From: Foliamicus sp965115835
GTDB lineage: Bacteria; Pseudomonadota; Gammaproteobacteria; Steroidobacterales; Foliamicaceae
Assembly: GCA_965115835.1 (NCBI GenBank)
Contig: OZ220471.1
Span: forward strand, 2,046,001 to 2,110,000
Direction of reading: 5' to 3'
DNA length: 64,000 bases
How positions within the stretch are numbered: the stretch's first letter is position 1; every line of letters begins with the position of its first letter. Under the pieces are notes generated by a model. It saw only the letters and a program-made list of their open reading frames with translations. It was not told where the DNA came from and did not search any database. Position numbers and translations under genes: made by a program. Shown here piece by piece: positions 16,617-24,932 of the stretch.

Positions 16617-17625
16617 CTTTCGACAATTCGACGATCTGGCCGATTTCGCGGCGGAAGAAATCGCGGCATTGCTGGCGCTGTCGACCCGCCTCGAACGGCA
16701 ACCGGAGCCCGAGGCCCTGAAGGGCAAGGTGCTGTCGCTGCTGTTTCTCAATCCCTCGCTGCGAACCCTGGCGTCGTTTCAGGCATCCATGGCCCGGCTG
16801 GGCGGCGGGGCCTTCGTGATCTCGCCGGAGATGTCGATTCACGGGCTGGAGACCCGCCCGGGAATCGTCATGGACGGCGCCGCCGCGGAGCATGTCCGGG
16901 AGGCGGTCCCGGTCATCGCGTCGTACGGCGACGCATTGGGACTGCGCGCCTTCGCGGAGCGCCGCAACCTCGTGGAGGATCTGGAGGATCGGGAGTATCG
17001 AAACCTGGCGGAGCTGATCTCGACGCCGTTGATCAACATGGAGTCGGCAATCAAGCATCCCTGCCAGAGCCTGGCGGACTGGAAGACGCTGGACGATCTC
17101 GGCGTTCCCGCAACCGGGGGCAGGTTCGTGCTGAGCTGGGCCTATCATCCGCTGGCATTGCCGCTGGCGGTACCGGCCTCCACGGTTCAGATGGCGGCCA
17201 TGCGGGGCATGGACGTGACCGTGCTGCGACCGCAGGGCTTCGAGTTGCCGCCAATGGTCATGGACAAGGCCAGGGCGCTCGCCGGGCGCTCGGGGGGCTC
17301 GCTTGAGGAAACGGACGACCGGGCCGCCGCCCTGGAGGGCGCTCATGTGCTGTACGCCAAATCCTGGAGCTCGACCCGCCACTACGGCGACAAGCATGCA
17401 GACTATCAATTGCGCAACCGGCACGAGGACTGGTGCGTGGACGAAGACTGGTTCCGGCCGGCCGAACCCGACTGCCGGTTCATGCACTGCCTGCCGGTGC
17501 GCCGCAACGTGGTGGTGAGCGAGGCGGTGCTGGACGGACCGCGCAGCGTGGTGGTGGCCGAAGCGCGCAATCGCATGTGGGTGCAGATGGCCGTGCTCCA
17601 TGCGATCCTGGGGCCGGGGTTGTGA
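16609..17625 (+). CDS. argF': N-acylornithine carbamoyltransferase (argF')
   Basis: Transfers carbamoyl to an N-acylated ornithine, giving N-acylcitrulline. The start MSDFRQFDDL overlaps the argD stop. It belongs to the acetyl/succinylornithine carbamoyltransferase branch rather than ordinary ArgF: carbamoyl-phosphate loop LNPSLRTLASFQ (47-58), the VMDG...EH loop (88-95), MESAIKHPCQSLAD and HCLPVRRN. The residue just before Glu94-His95 is Ala93. From memory this position is Glu in the Xanthomonas acetylornithine enzyme and Pro in the Bacteroides succinylornithine enzyme, and small replacements there switch preference to succinylornithine. This hints at a succinylated pathway; it is an inference and not proof. 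Length is 338 residues. Confidence 0.88.
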   Translation: MSDFRQFDDLADFAAEEIAALLALSTRLERQPEPEALKGKVLSLLFLNPSLRTLASFQASMARLGGGAFVISPEMSIHGLETRPGIVMDGAAAEHVREAVPVIASYGDALGLRAFAERRNLVEDLEDREYRNLAELISTPLINMESAIKHPCQSLADWKTLDDLGVPATGGRFVLSWAYHPLALPLAVPASTVQMAAMRGMDVTVLRPQGFELPPMVMDKARALAGRSGGSLEETDDRAAALEGAHVLYAKSWSSTRHYGDKHADYQLRNRHEDWCVDEDWFRPAEPDCRFMHCLPVRRNVVVSEAVLDGPRSVVVAEARNRMWVQMAVLHAILGPGL

Positions 17626-18560
17626 ACCGCAAGCTGCCGGCCGGCACGGGCCTGGGTGCGCTGCGGGCCGCCGCGCCGTACTTGCGCCTGTACCGCAAGC
17701 GCGTGTTCGTAATCAAGCTGGGCGGCGAAGTCCTGAGCCGGCCCAGCCGGGTCGAGGCGCTGGCGGAGCAGGCGGGGGTGCTGCAGGCGATGGGGATACG
17801 CATCGTCATCGTGCATGGCGGCGGACCCCAGTCCACCGAGTTGACCACCCGCCTCAAGCACGAGGTGCGCATGGTGGCGGGCCGCCGTGTGACCGGCGCG
17901 GAGGATCTGAAGGTGGCCGCCTGGGTGCTGAACGGCGAGGTGAATACGCAGTTGCTTTCCGCCTGCCGGGCCTGCGGGATTCCGGCCGTGGGCCTGTCCG
18001 GGGTGGACGCGGGCCTGATCGTGGCCCGCCGCCGGGCGCCGGTAAAAATGCCGGACGCCGGCGAGGAGCCGGTGGACTTCGGTTTCGTGGGCGATATCGA
18101 AAAAGTGGATCCGGCGGTGCTGGAGATATTGCTCAAGAAGCGCTTTCTTCCCATCGTCAGTCCGCTGTCCGCCGACCCCGAAGGCGGCCTTCTCAACATC
18201 AATGCCGATACCGTGGCCGCCGCCGTGGCAGTGGCCACCAAGGCCGAGAAACTGGTGCTCACCATGGCCGCGCCGGGCATCCTGTCGGATCGCGCCAACC
18301 CTCTCACGCTGCTGTCGTATCTCGATCTTGCCGGCTTGCGCCGGCTGCGTGCGCAAGGCGCCCTGGCGGACGGCATGCTGCCCAAGGCGGCAGCCATCGA
18401 GGCCGCGATCACGGGAGGCGTGCCGCGTGTTCACCTGGTTTCCGGAAGCACCCGTGACGCCCTGCTCCGGGAGGTGTTCACCAACGAGGGCTGCGGCACC
18501 ATGGTGGTGCGCAGTATCGATGTGCTGTCGGCCGCCGAGCAGGAAGCGGGCCAGCAATGA
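17622..18560 (+). CDS. argB: N-acylglutamate kinase
   Basis: Amino-acid kinase phosphorylating the gamma-carboxyl of N-acylglutamate, normally the controlled step of the pathway. GTG at 17622 overlaps the argF' stop (GTGA), giving 312 residues. The fold is clear: FVIKLGGEVLSRP, IVIVHGGGPQSTEL, GRRVTGAEDL, the NINADTVAAAVAVA substrate and nucleotide segment, and the C-terminal DGMLPKAAAIEAAITGGV. Unlike the Xanthomonas enzyme there is no fused GNAT acetyltransferase domain, so the acylation step must come from another protein. Confidence 0.93.
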   Translation: MNRKLPAGTGLGALRAAAPYLRLYRKRVFVIKLGGEVLSRPSRVEALAEQAGVLQAMGIRIVIVHGGGPQSTELTTRLKHEVRMVAGRRVTGAEDLKVAAWVLNGEVNTQLLSACRACGIPAVGLSGVDAGLIVARRRAPVKMPDAGEEPVDFGFVGDIEKVDPAVLEILLKKRFLPIVSPLSADPEGGLLNINADTVAAAVAVATKAEKLVLTMAAPGILSDRANPLTLLSYLDLAGLRRLRAQGALADGMLPKAAAIEAAITGGVPRVHLVSGSTRDALLREVFTNEGCGTMVVRSIDVLSAAEQEAGQQ

Positions 18561-19747
18561 CGCGCCTTTGGGACAAGGGCGGAGAACTGGACGAGACCGT
18601 TCTGCGCTACACCGCCGGCGAGGACCACCGCCTCGACAATCGCCTGGTGACGTATGACGCGCGAGCCTCGATTGCGCACGCCGGGATGCTGCGCTCGGCA
18701 GGCTACCTGTCGGCCCCGGATCACGCCGGCATCGTGAGCGGCCTCGAGGCATTGGCCGAAGCGCATGCCGCCGGGGAATGGACGATCGCCCTGGAGGAGG
18801 AAGACGCGCATACCGCGCTGGAGCGGCGCCTGACGGCGCGCATCGGCGAGGCCGGCAAGCGTGTGCATCTGGGACGCTCCCGCAACGATCAGGTGCTGGC
18901 GGCGCTGCGTCTGTACCTCAAGGATGCGTCACAGGACCTCGAGGCCACCGCCGGGGCAGCGGCCGACGAGCTGGACCGTCTGGACGAGCGCCAGGGTAGT
19001 TTGCCCTTGCCCGGCTACACTCACATGCAGCAGGCCATGCCCAGCAGCGTGGGGCTGTGGGCGCGCGGTTTTGCCGGGGAGCTGCGCGACGACGCAGCGG
19101 GTCTGGCCGGCGCCGTGCGGCGCATGGACCGCAATCCGCTCGGCAGCGGCGCGGGCTTCGGCGCCCCGGGGCTGGACATCGACCGGGAATCCACGCGCGC
19201 GAGCCTGGGTTTCGCCGCGGTGCAGGAACCGGTAAGCTCGGTGCAACTTTCGCGGGGCAAGGCGGAGGCGGGCCTGTTGTTCGAATGCGCCTTGCTGATG
19301 CAGGACCTTGGCCGTCTGGCCGCCGACCTGCTGCTGTTCTGCACTGCGGAGTTCTCCCTGGTCCGCCTGGCCGACGAGGTCACGACCGGCTCCTCCATCA
19401 TGCCCCAGAAGCGCAATCCGGATGCGCTGGAACTGGTTCGCGGCGCGGGCGCGACCGTGCGCGCCTGCCTGTTCGAGGTGCTGGGCATTCCGGCGTCCCT
19501 GCCGTCCGGCTATCAGCGGGACATGCAACGCATCAAGGCGCCGCTGTTCCGGGCCATCGACCTGACGGGGGAGAGCGGCACGGTCGTATGCCGTATAGTG
19601 CGTGCCTTGCGCTTTGACCCGAAACGCTGCAAGGAACTGACTTCGGCGCCAGGCCTGCAGGCTGCGGCGCGAGCCAATCGACTGGTTGTGGAGCAGGGCC
19701 TGAGCTTTCGTGAAGCGTACCGGAAGGTTGCGGAGCAAGAGGAGTAG
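18557..19747 (+). CDS. argH: Argininosuccinate lyase, C-terminally short
   Basis: Releases arginine and fumarate in the last step. It overlaps argB by 4 bp. Lyase-family features are RRLTARIGEAGKRVHLGRSRNDQ, PGYTHMQQAMP and the signature GSSIMPQKRNPDALE. At 396 residues it is about 50-60 residues shorter than typical ArgH. The sequence is collinear to near the C-terminal helices and then stops after FREAYRKVAEQEE, so only the last domain part is missing. The catalytic core is intact. The stop is followed at once by the thioesterase gene, so a 3' truncation that kept function is likely. Confidence 0.9.
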   Translation: MTRLWDKGGELDETVLRYTAGEDHRLDNRLVTYDARASIAHAGMLRSAGYLSAPDHAGIVSGLEALAEAHAAGEWTIALEEEDAHTALERRLTARIGEAGKRVHLGRSRNDQVLAALRLYLKDASQDLEATAGAAADELDRLDERQGSLPLPGYTHMQQAMPSSVGLWARGFAGELRDDAAGLAGAVRRMDRNPLGSGAGFGAPGLDIDRESTRASLGFAAVQEPVSSVQLSRGKAEAGLLFECALLMQDLGRLAADLLLFCTAEFSLVRLADEVTTGSSIMPQKRNPDALELVRGAGATVRACLFEVLGIPASLPSGYQRDMQRIKAPLFRAIDLTGESGTVVCRIVRALRFDPKRCKELTSAPGLQAAARANRLVVEQGLSFREAYRKVAEQEE

Positions 19748-20193
19748 TGTCCGGGCGGATCTGGCATCCCGAAGCGTTCGACCGCCCGGAGCAGTTGAAC
19801 GCCCTGGAAAAGAACCGGATGCTGGGGCATCTGGGAGTGGAAATCGTCGAAATCGGAGACGATTTCCTGCGCGCCCGCATGCCGGTGGACTGCCGCACCC
19901 AGCAGCCCTTCGGCCTGCTGCACGGAGGCGCATCGGCGGTGCTGGCGGAATCCGTGGGCAGTTGGTCTTCGTACCTGTGTACGCCGCCGGGGAAATGTCA
20001 GGTTCTGGGCCTGGAGATCAACGTCAGCCACTTGCGGGCTGCCCGTTCGGGCCATGTGTACGGCACCGCCCGCCCGCTGCGTCTCGGCAGCACGGTGCAT
20101 ATCTGGGACATCCGCGTGACGGACGAGGAAGGGGCCCTGCTGAGCGTGTCCCACCTGACCACACTGGTTCGCCCCCTCGGCCCACCGCGCTGA
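19747..20193 (+). CDS. Hotdog-fold thioesterase (PaaI/MenI-like)
   Basis: A 148-residue acyl-CoA thioesterase of the PaaI/DHNA-CoA family. The GTG start shares a base with the argH stop. The hotdog helix carries FGLLHGGASAVLAESVGS, with the Glu that serves as general base. It is the last gene of the arginine cluster, but nothing shows that it acts in that pathway. A role in housekeeping CoA-thioester turnover is as likely. Confidence 0.82.
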   Translation: MSGRIWHPEAFDRPEQLNALEKNRMLGHLGVEIVEIGDDFLRARMPVDCRTQQPFGLLHGGASAVLAESVGSWSSYLCTPPGKCQVLGLEINVSHLRAARSGHVYGTARPLRLGSTVHIWDIRVTDEEGALLSVSHLTTLVRPLGPPR

Positions 20194-20235
20194 GCCGCGT
20201 GCTATTCTTGCGCCCGTCTCGGGGAGGTATTGACT

Positions 20236-20586
20236 GTGAAGAAACTGCTGATTATCGGGCTGGCCCTTGCAGCGAGCGCTTGCGGCATCCAGGAGTCCGC
20301 GCTTCGCCCCACGGCGGCCCAAGCGCCGCAAGCCGCCGCCGTGGCGGCGGAAGATCGAGCCGCCGAGCGCCGGGAAAAGCGGCGCCAGAAGAATCAGGGC
20401 TACTCTTCCACATTGGAGCGGAAGGACATGACCGGTTCGCGCATCAACCGGGTGCGGCGCCAGGGCGAACCGGACGAGGACAGCACCGCAGGTCAGCGAA
20501 TCGAAACAATTTCCCGGGAGCAAATCGAGGAAGCGGAGGTGCGCGGCTACGACAGCCTGAGCAAGGTGTTGCCGCCCGGCGGATAG
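20236..20586 (+). CDS. Small lipoprotein, unknown
   Basis: A 116-residue exported lipoprotein. The start is GTG at 20236, favoured over a TTG at 20230 because GGGGAGG lies 8 bp upstream of the GTG but too close to the TTG. A hydrophobic signal (LLIIGLALAASAC) ends with a lipobox Cys, followed by Gly. The mature part is charged and Arg/Glu-rich (AERREKRRQKN) with no known domain. It ends near tatC in a convergent arrangement. Confidence 0.62.
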   Translation: MKKLLIIGLALAASACGIQESALRPTAAQAPQAAAVAAEDRAAERREKRRQKNQGYSSTLERKDMTGSRINRVRRQGEPDEDSTAGQRIETISREQIEEAEVRGYDSLSKVLPPGG

Positions 20587-20606
20587 CCGCCCGGCAAACG
20601 TTCGTT

Positions 20607-20716
20607 CGAGCCGTGGAATCGACTGAGCTGCGGGCGGGAGCGGATGCGCGTGGCCACTCGACTTGCCGGGGCAGCAGTACCTTCCCGCCTTTCCAGCCCC
20701 GGAGTTCCACGGCTCG
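20607..20716. repeat. Long imperfect inverted repeat between convergent genes
   Basis: CGAGCCGTGGAA at 20607-20618 is perfectly complementary to TTCCACGGCTCG at 20705-20716, and the interior contains further partial pairing (GCGGGCGGGAG against CTTCCCGCC). It lies between the convergent lipoprotein and tatC genes, so it may end both transcripts, or it may be a dispersed palindromic repeat. There is no T-run typical of an intrinsic terminator. Confidence 0.55.
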
Positions 20717-20746
20717 CCCGAAGGCTTGCATGGCCCGGATGGCCGG

Positions 20747-21553
20747 TCAGCCCAAAGCGTCCTCGTTGGCCGAACGCTTCTTGACCACCAGACGCGCCAT
20801 GAGGATGCCGACCTCGTAAAGCAAAAATAGCGGAACCGCCAGAAGCGTTTGCGAGATCATGTCGGGCGGCGTCAGAAGCATACCCAGGGTGAAGGCCCCC
20901 AAAAGGACATAGGGGCGTTTCCTGCCCAGCGATTCGGGACTGACGATCCCCGCGCCCACCATGAGCAGGATGGCGATGGGCACCTCGAAAGCGAGCCCGA
21001 AGGTAAAGAACAGCACCAGCACGAAATCCAGGTATTCGCCAATATCGGTCATCATTGCAACGCCTTCCGGGGTGGCCGCCGTAAAGAATCCGAACATCAG
21101 CGGGAACACCACGTAGAAGGCAAACGCCGCGCCCGAATAGAACAACACGATGCTGGACAACACCAGCGGCAACGCTATCTTCTTCTCGCGCTTGTAAAGA
21201 CCCGGCGCGACGAAGGCCCAGGCCTGGTAGATGACAACCGGCATGGCGGCGAAGACCGCCACCCAGAAGGCGGTCTTGAAGGGCGTCAGGAAAGGGGAAG
21301 CCACCTTGGTGGCAATCATCGTGGCGCCTTCCGGCAACTGGCTCATCAGCGGCTGCGCCACCAGGGTGAACACCTTCCGGGCGAAGGGCGCGAGGCCGAG
21401 GAAAATCACCAGCACCGCGGCGGCGGCCTTCATCAGCCGCGACCGCAGTTCCACCAGATGCGACAACAGGCTGGACTCTTCCAGTTCCTCCTGCTCTCCT
21501 TGCTGCGGCTCCTTCGCCTTGCTATTCACTGGATCAGGCTTCGCCGGGGGCAT
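20747..21553 (-). CDS. tatC: Twin-arginine translocase subunit TatC
   Basis: A 268-residue polytopic inner-membrane receptor of the Tat pathway. The ATG at 21553 (MPPAKPDPVN) overlaps the tatB end and has AAGGA upstream; the frame stays open further upstream only because of the GC-rich tatB repeats. TatC marks include the N-terminal LSHLVELRSRLMK, QAWAFVAPGLYKREKK, the FEVPIA region and LTPPDMISQTLLAVPLFLLYE. Six membrane helices can be counted. It forms an operon with tatA and tatB. Confidence 0.95.
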   Translation of the reverse strand: MPPAKPDPVNSKAKEPQQGEQEELEESSLLSHLVELRSRLMKAAAAVLVIFLGLAPFARKVFTLVAQPLMSQLPEGATMIATKVASPFLTPFKTAFWVAVFAAMPVVIYQAWAFVAPGLYKREKKIALPLVLSSIVLFYSGAAFAFYVVFPLMFGFFTAATPEGVAMMTDIGEYLDFVLVLFFTFGLAFEVPIAILLMVGAGIVSPESLGRKRPYVLLGAFTLGMLLTPPDMISQTLLAVPLFLLYEVGILMARLVVKKRSANEDALG

Positions 21554-21965
21554 CGGATTCCTTGCTTTTGGCTTCCCGGTCGCTGGCCCGTGCGCCGGTC
21601 TGAGCGCCTTCCCGGTCGCTGGTCCGAGCGCCGGTCCGGGCGCCGGTCTGAGCGCCTTCCCGGGCGCTGGCCCGTGCGCCGGTCTGAGCGCCTTCCCGGG
21701 CGCTGGCCCGTGCGCCGGTCTGAGCGCTGGTCCGAGCGCCTTCCCGGGCGCCTTCGGACATCGAAGGCCCGCGGCTTGCAAACGGCCCGGGATCGTCCAG
21801 ATTCACTTCCTGGCGCAGCTGATACATCAATGTGCGCGACATTCGCCGCGCCTGACCTACCCAGCGCCCCAGTTGCGCCGCCACCCTCGGCAGGCGCTGG
21901 GGGCCCAGGACAATCAGCCCCAGGCCCGCAAGAAGGATGAGTTCCGCAAACCCGATGTCAAACAT
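21534..21965 (-). CDS. tatB: Sec-independent translocase protein TatB
   Basis: A 143-residue protein. The N-terminus (MFDIGFAELILLAGLGLIVLG) is the TatB transmembrane segment followed by QRLPRVAAQLGRWVGQARRM, the amphipathic helix. The C-terminal ~75 residues are low complexity, made of repeats of the type AREGAQTGARAS encoded by 36-bp DNA repeats. TatB tails are often poorly conserved, but a repeat tail of this sort is unusual. It overlaps tatC and follows tatA by about 36 bp. Confidence 0.92.
   Translation of the reverse strand: MFDIGFAELILLAGLGLIVLGPQRLPRVAAQLGRWVGQARRMSRTLMYQLRQEVNLDDPGPFASRGPSMSEGAREGARTSAQTGARASAREGAQTGARASAREGAQTGARTGARTSDREGAQTGARASDREAKSKESDAPGEA
21600..21745 (-). 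repeat. 36-bp VNTR-like repeats inside tatB
   Basis: About four imperfect copies of a 36-bp unit (GAGCGCCTTCCCGGGCGCTGG...) encode the TatB tail. The unit is a multiple of three, so gain or loss of copies would change the tail length without breaking the frame. Confidence 0.8.
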
Positions 21966-22001
21966 GGAGGGCGCGCCTCCACTCAGGCGCCGGGCCGCAA
22001 A

Positions 22002-22241
22002 TCAGTCCCTGGAAGATTCCTTCTTCCCGGTTTCTTCGTCCGCCTCGGCGTCACTGAATTTGGCGTCTGCGCGGGTCAGCTTTTCCGGGTCGTGCTTGTC
22101 CGGGTCGGACACGGCCTTGCGAAAGCCCTTGATTGCCGAGCCCAGGTCGCTGCCGAGGTTGCGGATGCGCGAGGTGCCGAATATCACCAATGCGAGCAGC
22201 AGCACGATAAGAAGCTGCCAGCCGCTGATTCCTCCAAACAT
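22002..22241 (-). CDS. tatA: Sec-independent translocase protein TatA
   Basis: A 79-residue protein with the TatA pattern: one membrane helix (WQLLIVLLLALVIFGT), then the amphipathic SRIRNLGSDLGSAIKGFRKA, and a charged tail. With TatB and TatC downstream it makes a complete Tat exporter for folded proteins. Confidence 0.94.
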   Translation of the reverse strand: MFGGISGWQLLIVLLLALVIFGTSRIRNLGSDLGSAIKGFRKAVSDPDKHDPEKLTRADAKFSDAEADEETGKKESSRD

Positions 22242-22345
22242 TATGGTTTCCAGTCCTTACGTTGCGCCTTTCCGGTTTCCGCCGGGCATCACGAATAGTG
22301 CGCCAACCGCCGCGGCAATCCACCGGCAAGGCCAATCATACCCCC

Positions 22346-22795
22346 TCATGGCTTCGCACGGACCTGGAGGAGGAAGGTCACGGGGCCGGAATTGACGAGT
22401 TCCACATCCATGTCCGCGCCATACACGCCAGTGCGAACGCCAATGTCCTGCGCTTCGGCTTCGGCAACCAGCCGCTCGAAAAGCCGCCGGCCTTCCCCGG
22501 GAGGCGCAGCCTTCGAAAATCCGGGCCGGGTTCCCTTGCCGGTATCGGCGGCCAGCGTGAATTGCGGCGCCAGCAGCAATTCGCCTCCGATCTGCTTCAG
22601 GCTCAGGTTCATGCGCCCTTCGCCGTCGGGGAAGACCCGGTAGTTCACGATCCGTTCGGCCAGACGCCTTGCCTGGGCGCCGGTGTCGCCTCTTTCGACT
22701 GCGGCCAGCACCAGCAAGCCCCGGCCGATCTCTCCCCTTGCCTCGCCGTCCACGGTGATCCGGGCGCGGCGGACCCGCTGCAGCAGGCCAATCAC
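22346..22795 (-). CDS. dtd: D-aminoacyl-tRNA deacylase
   Basis: Removes D-amino acids (and glycine from tRNA-Ala) from mischarged tRNA. The GTG at 22795 gives 149 residues and the expected start (IGLLQRVRRARITVDG). Family motifs are the QFTLAADT segment (SQFTLxADT motif, here APQFTLAADT), KGTRPGFS and the cis Gly-Pro motif in NSGPVTF. Longer starts extend into non-homologous sequence. It starts about 200 bp from the divergent transporter gene. Confidence 0.95.
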   Translation of the reverse strand: MIGLLQRVRRARITVDGEARGEIGRGLLVLAAVERGDTGAQARRLAERIVNYRVFPDGEGRMNLSLKQIGGELLLAPQFTLAADTGKGTRPGFSKAAPPGEGRRLFERLVAEAEAQDIGVRTGVYGADMDVELVNSGPVTFLLQVRAKP

Positions 22796-22998
22796 GAACC
22801 GGTCCCGCGCCCGTGCATCTTCACCGGGCAGAAGGGCATTCCACCCCCGGAGCCGCCGCCGGCGCGCATACTCCCGAGGCCCGCTCGCCGCGGCTTCGAC
22901 CGTCGGAATGGCCGCCACGGCGCCGCGCGGTTGCAAGGCGTCCCATCGGTGACCGCGCCGGTATAGTATTCGCCCAGTTCATCGAAGGGGAGATTCTC

Positions 22999-24879
22999 AT
23001 GCCGCAATTGACCGTCAAGGCGATAGTAACCGGAGTGCTGCTGTCGATCGTGCTCTCGGGAGCCAACGCATATATCGGGCTGTTCGCGGGTCTGACGGTT
23101 TCGGCGTCGATTCCGGCCGCGGTGCTTTCCATGGCCGTGCTGAGCCTGTTCAAGCGCAGCAGCATTCTCGAACACAACATCGTGCAGACTGCGGCCTCGG
23201 CGGGCGAATCGCTGGCGGCGGGCGTGATCTTCACGCTGCCCGCGCTGTTGATGCTGAACTACTGGAACGTTTTCGATTACTGGTGGGTAAGCGTGATCGC
23301 CCTGGTCGGCGGCTTGCTCGGAGTGCTGTACACCGTCGGGTTCAGGCACTCGCTGATTGTGTCCGAAAACCTGGCGTTCCCCGAAGGTCAGGCAACCGCG
23401 CAGGTGCTCAAGGCCGGGCAGGAGCAAGGCGGCGAGGTTCGCTTCCTGCTGCTGGGCGCCGCACTCGGCGCCGCTGCCAAGTTGTGCGATACCGGCCTCA
23501 GGATATGGGACCAGAGCGCCCAGTGGGCCGCGCGCGTGAGCGGCGACAGCATTGCCTACATCGGGTCGAGCCTCTCTCCGGCCCTGGTTGGCGTGGGCTA
23601 CATCGTGGGCATCAATATCGCCAGCCTGGTGCTGCTGGGAGGACTGTTTTCCTGGAACGTGGCCCTGCCGGTGTTCGGAGCCTGGCAGCTGGAGAACCAC
23701 CCGGAACTGGCGGCCGCCGTGGCCGATATGTCCGCAGCGGACGCAGCGTTCACCATATGGAGCACCCAGATTCGATTCCTCGGTGTGGGCGCAATGATCG
23801 TGGGGGGTCTCTGGGCGCTGATATCGTTGCGCGGATCGCTGGTGGATGCGTTCCGGCGCGGGTTCGGCAAGACCACAACAGTCGCGGCCGAGACCGACAG
23901 GGACACCCCGATGCGGATTGTGGCGATCGGAGTGGGCTGCATGGCGCTGCTCATGTGGGCGATCTATTACAACGTGGTGGGCAGCGCGGGCGTTTCGCTG
24001 GCCATGATGCTGCTGATGGTCACCACCGGTTTCCTGTTCTCCGCGGTGGCTGCGTACATGGCGGGTCTGGTGGGTTCCTCCAACAACCCGGTGTCCGGCG
24101 TCACCATCGCCACGATCCTGTTTTCCTCGCTGCTGATGCTGTGGATGGTTGGCGCCGGGGACGCGACCGCGCCGGCGGCGGTCATCATGATCGGCGCGGT
24201 GGTCTGTTGCGCCGCGGCCATCGGCGGCGACAACATGCAGGATCTCAAGGCCGGCCGGATGGTAGGGGCAACGCCCTGGAAGCAACAGATCATGCAGGTG
24301 GTGGGCGTGGTGTCCGCCACCTTCTTGCTGGCTCCCATTCTCAATATCCTGCTGGACGCCTACGGGATCGGGCCGCGCACCCCGGAGAATCCCGATTCCC
24401 TGCTGGCGCCGCAGGCCACCTTGATGGCCTCGGTGGCGCAAGGCGTGCTGGGCGTGGGCGAGGATCTGCCCTGGAACATGATCTACGCCGGCCTTGCCGT
24501 GGGCGCATTGATTATCGTCTGCGACGAAGTGCTGCGGGTGCGCAAGGCCGCATTCCGCATGCCGGTGCTGGCCGTTGCGGTGGGCATTTACCTGCCCGTC
24601 GAACTGGCGGTTCCGATTTTCCTGGGCGGGCTGGTTTCGTTTCTCGTCGGGCGCGCCCGGGGCGGCGAGGGCGCCAGACCGGGCTCGCTCTATGCGGCGG
24701 GCCTGATCACCGGCTGGGCATTGATGGGCATCGTGATTGCCGCTTTCATCGTGGCGACGCGCGACAAGGACGTGCTGTCGCTGCCATTCTCGGCGGGCGT
24801 CTGGCCCGGAATACTGGTGCTTGCGGTGATCGTGGCCCTGCTGTACCGTGCCGGGGCGAGCAAGGGCGCTACCCGCTGA
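22999..24879 (+). CDS. OPT-family oligopeptide transporter
   Basis: A 626-residue multi-spanning membrane protein. The ATG at 22999 has AAGGGGAG upstream. The N-terminus (PQLTVKAIVTGVLLS, then ANAYIGLFAGLTVSASIPAA) is the hallmark start of bacterial OPT transporters; NNPVSGVTIATILF and AIGGDNMQDLKAG are also family-like segments. About 14-16 hydrophobic segments can be traced. Such proteins are thought to import peptides or related metal complexes, but the substrate cannot be inferred here. Confidence 0.9.
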   Translation: MPQLTVKAIVTGVLLSIVLSGANAYIGLFAGLTVSASIPAAVLSMAVLSLFKRSSILEHNIVQTAASAGESLAAGVIFTLPALLMLNYWNVFDYWWVSVIALVGGLLGVLYTVGFRHSLIVSENLAFPEGQATAQVLKAGQEQGGEVRFLLLGAALGAAAKLCDTGLRIWDQSAQWAARVSGDSIAYIGSSLSPALVGVGYIVGINIASLVLLGGLFSWNVALPVFGAWQLENHPELAAAVADMSAADAAFTIWSTQIRFLGVGAMIVGGLWALISLRGSLVDAFRRGFGKTTTVAAETDRDTPMRIVAIGVGCMALLMWAIYYNVVGSAGVSLAMMLLMVTTGFLFSAVAAYMAGLVGSSNNPVSGVTIATILFSSLLMLWMVGAGDATAPAAVIMIGAVVCCAAAIGGDNMQDLKAGRMVGATPWKQQIMQVVGVVSATFLLAPILNILLDAYGIGPRTPENPDSLLAPQATLMASVAQGVLGVGEDLPWNMIYAGLAVGALIIVCDEVLRVRKAAFRMPVLAVAVGIYLPVELAVPIFLGGLVSFLVGRARGGEGARPGSLYAAGLITGWALMGIVIAAFIVATRDKDVLSLPFSAGVWPGILVLAVIVALLYRAGASKGATR

Positions 24880-24932
24880 GCTTGCGTTTCGACCGCTTTC
24901 CCGTGCATCAAGGCAAGGAGGATTACTCGACC

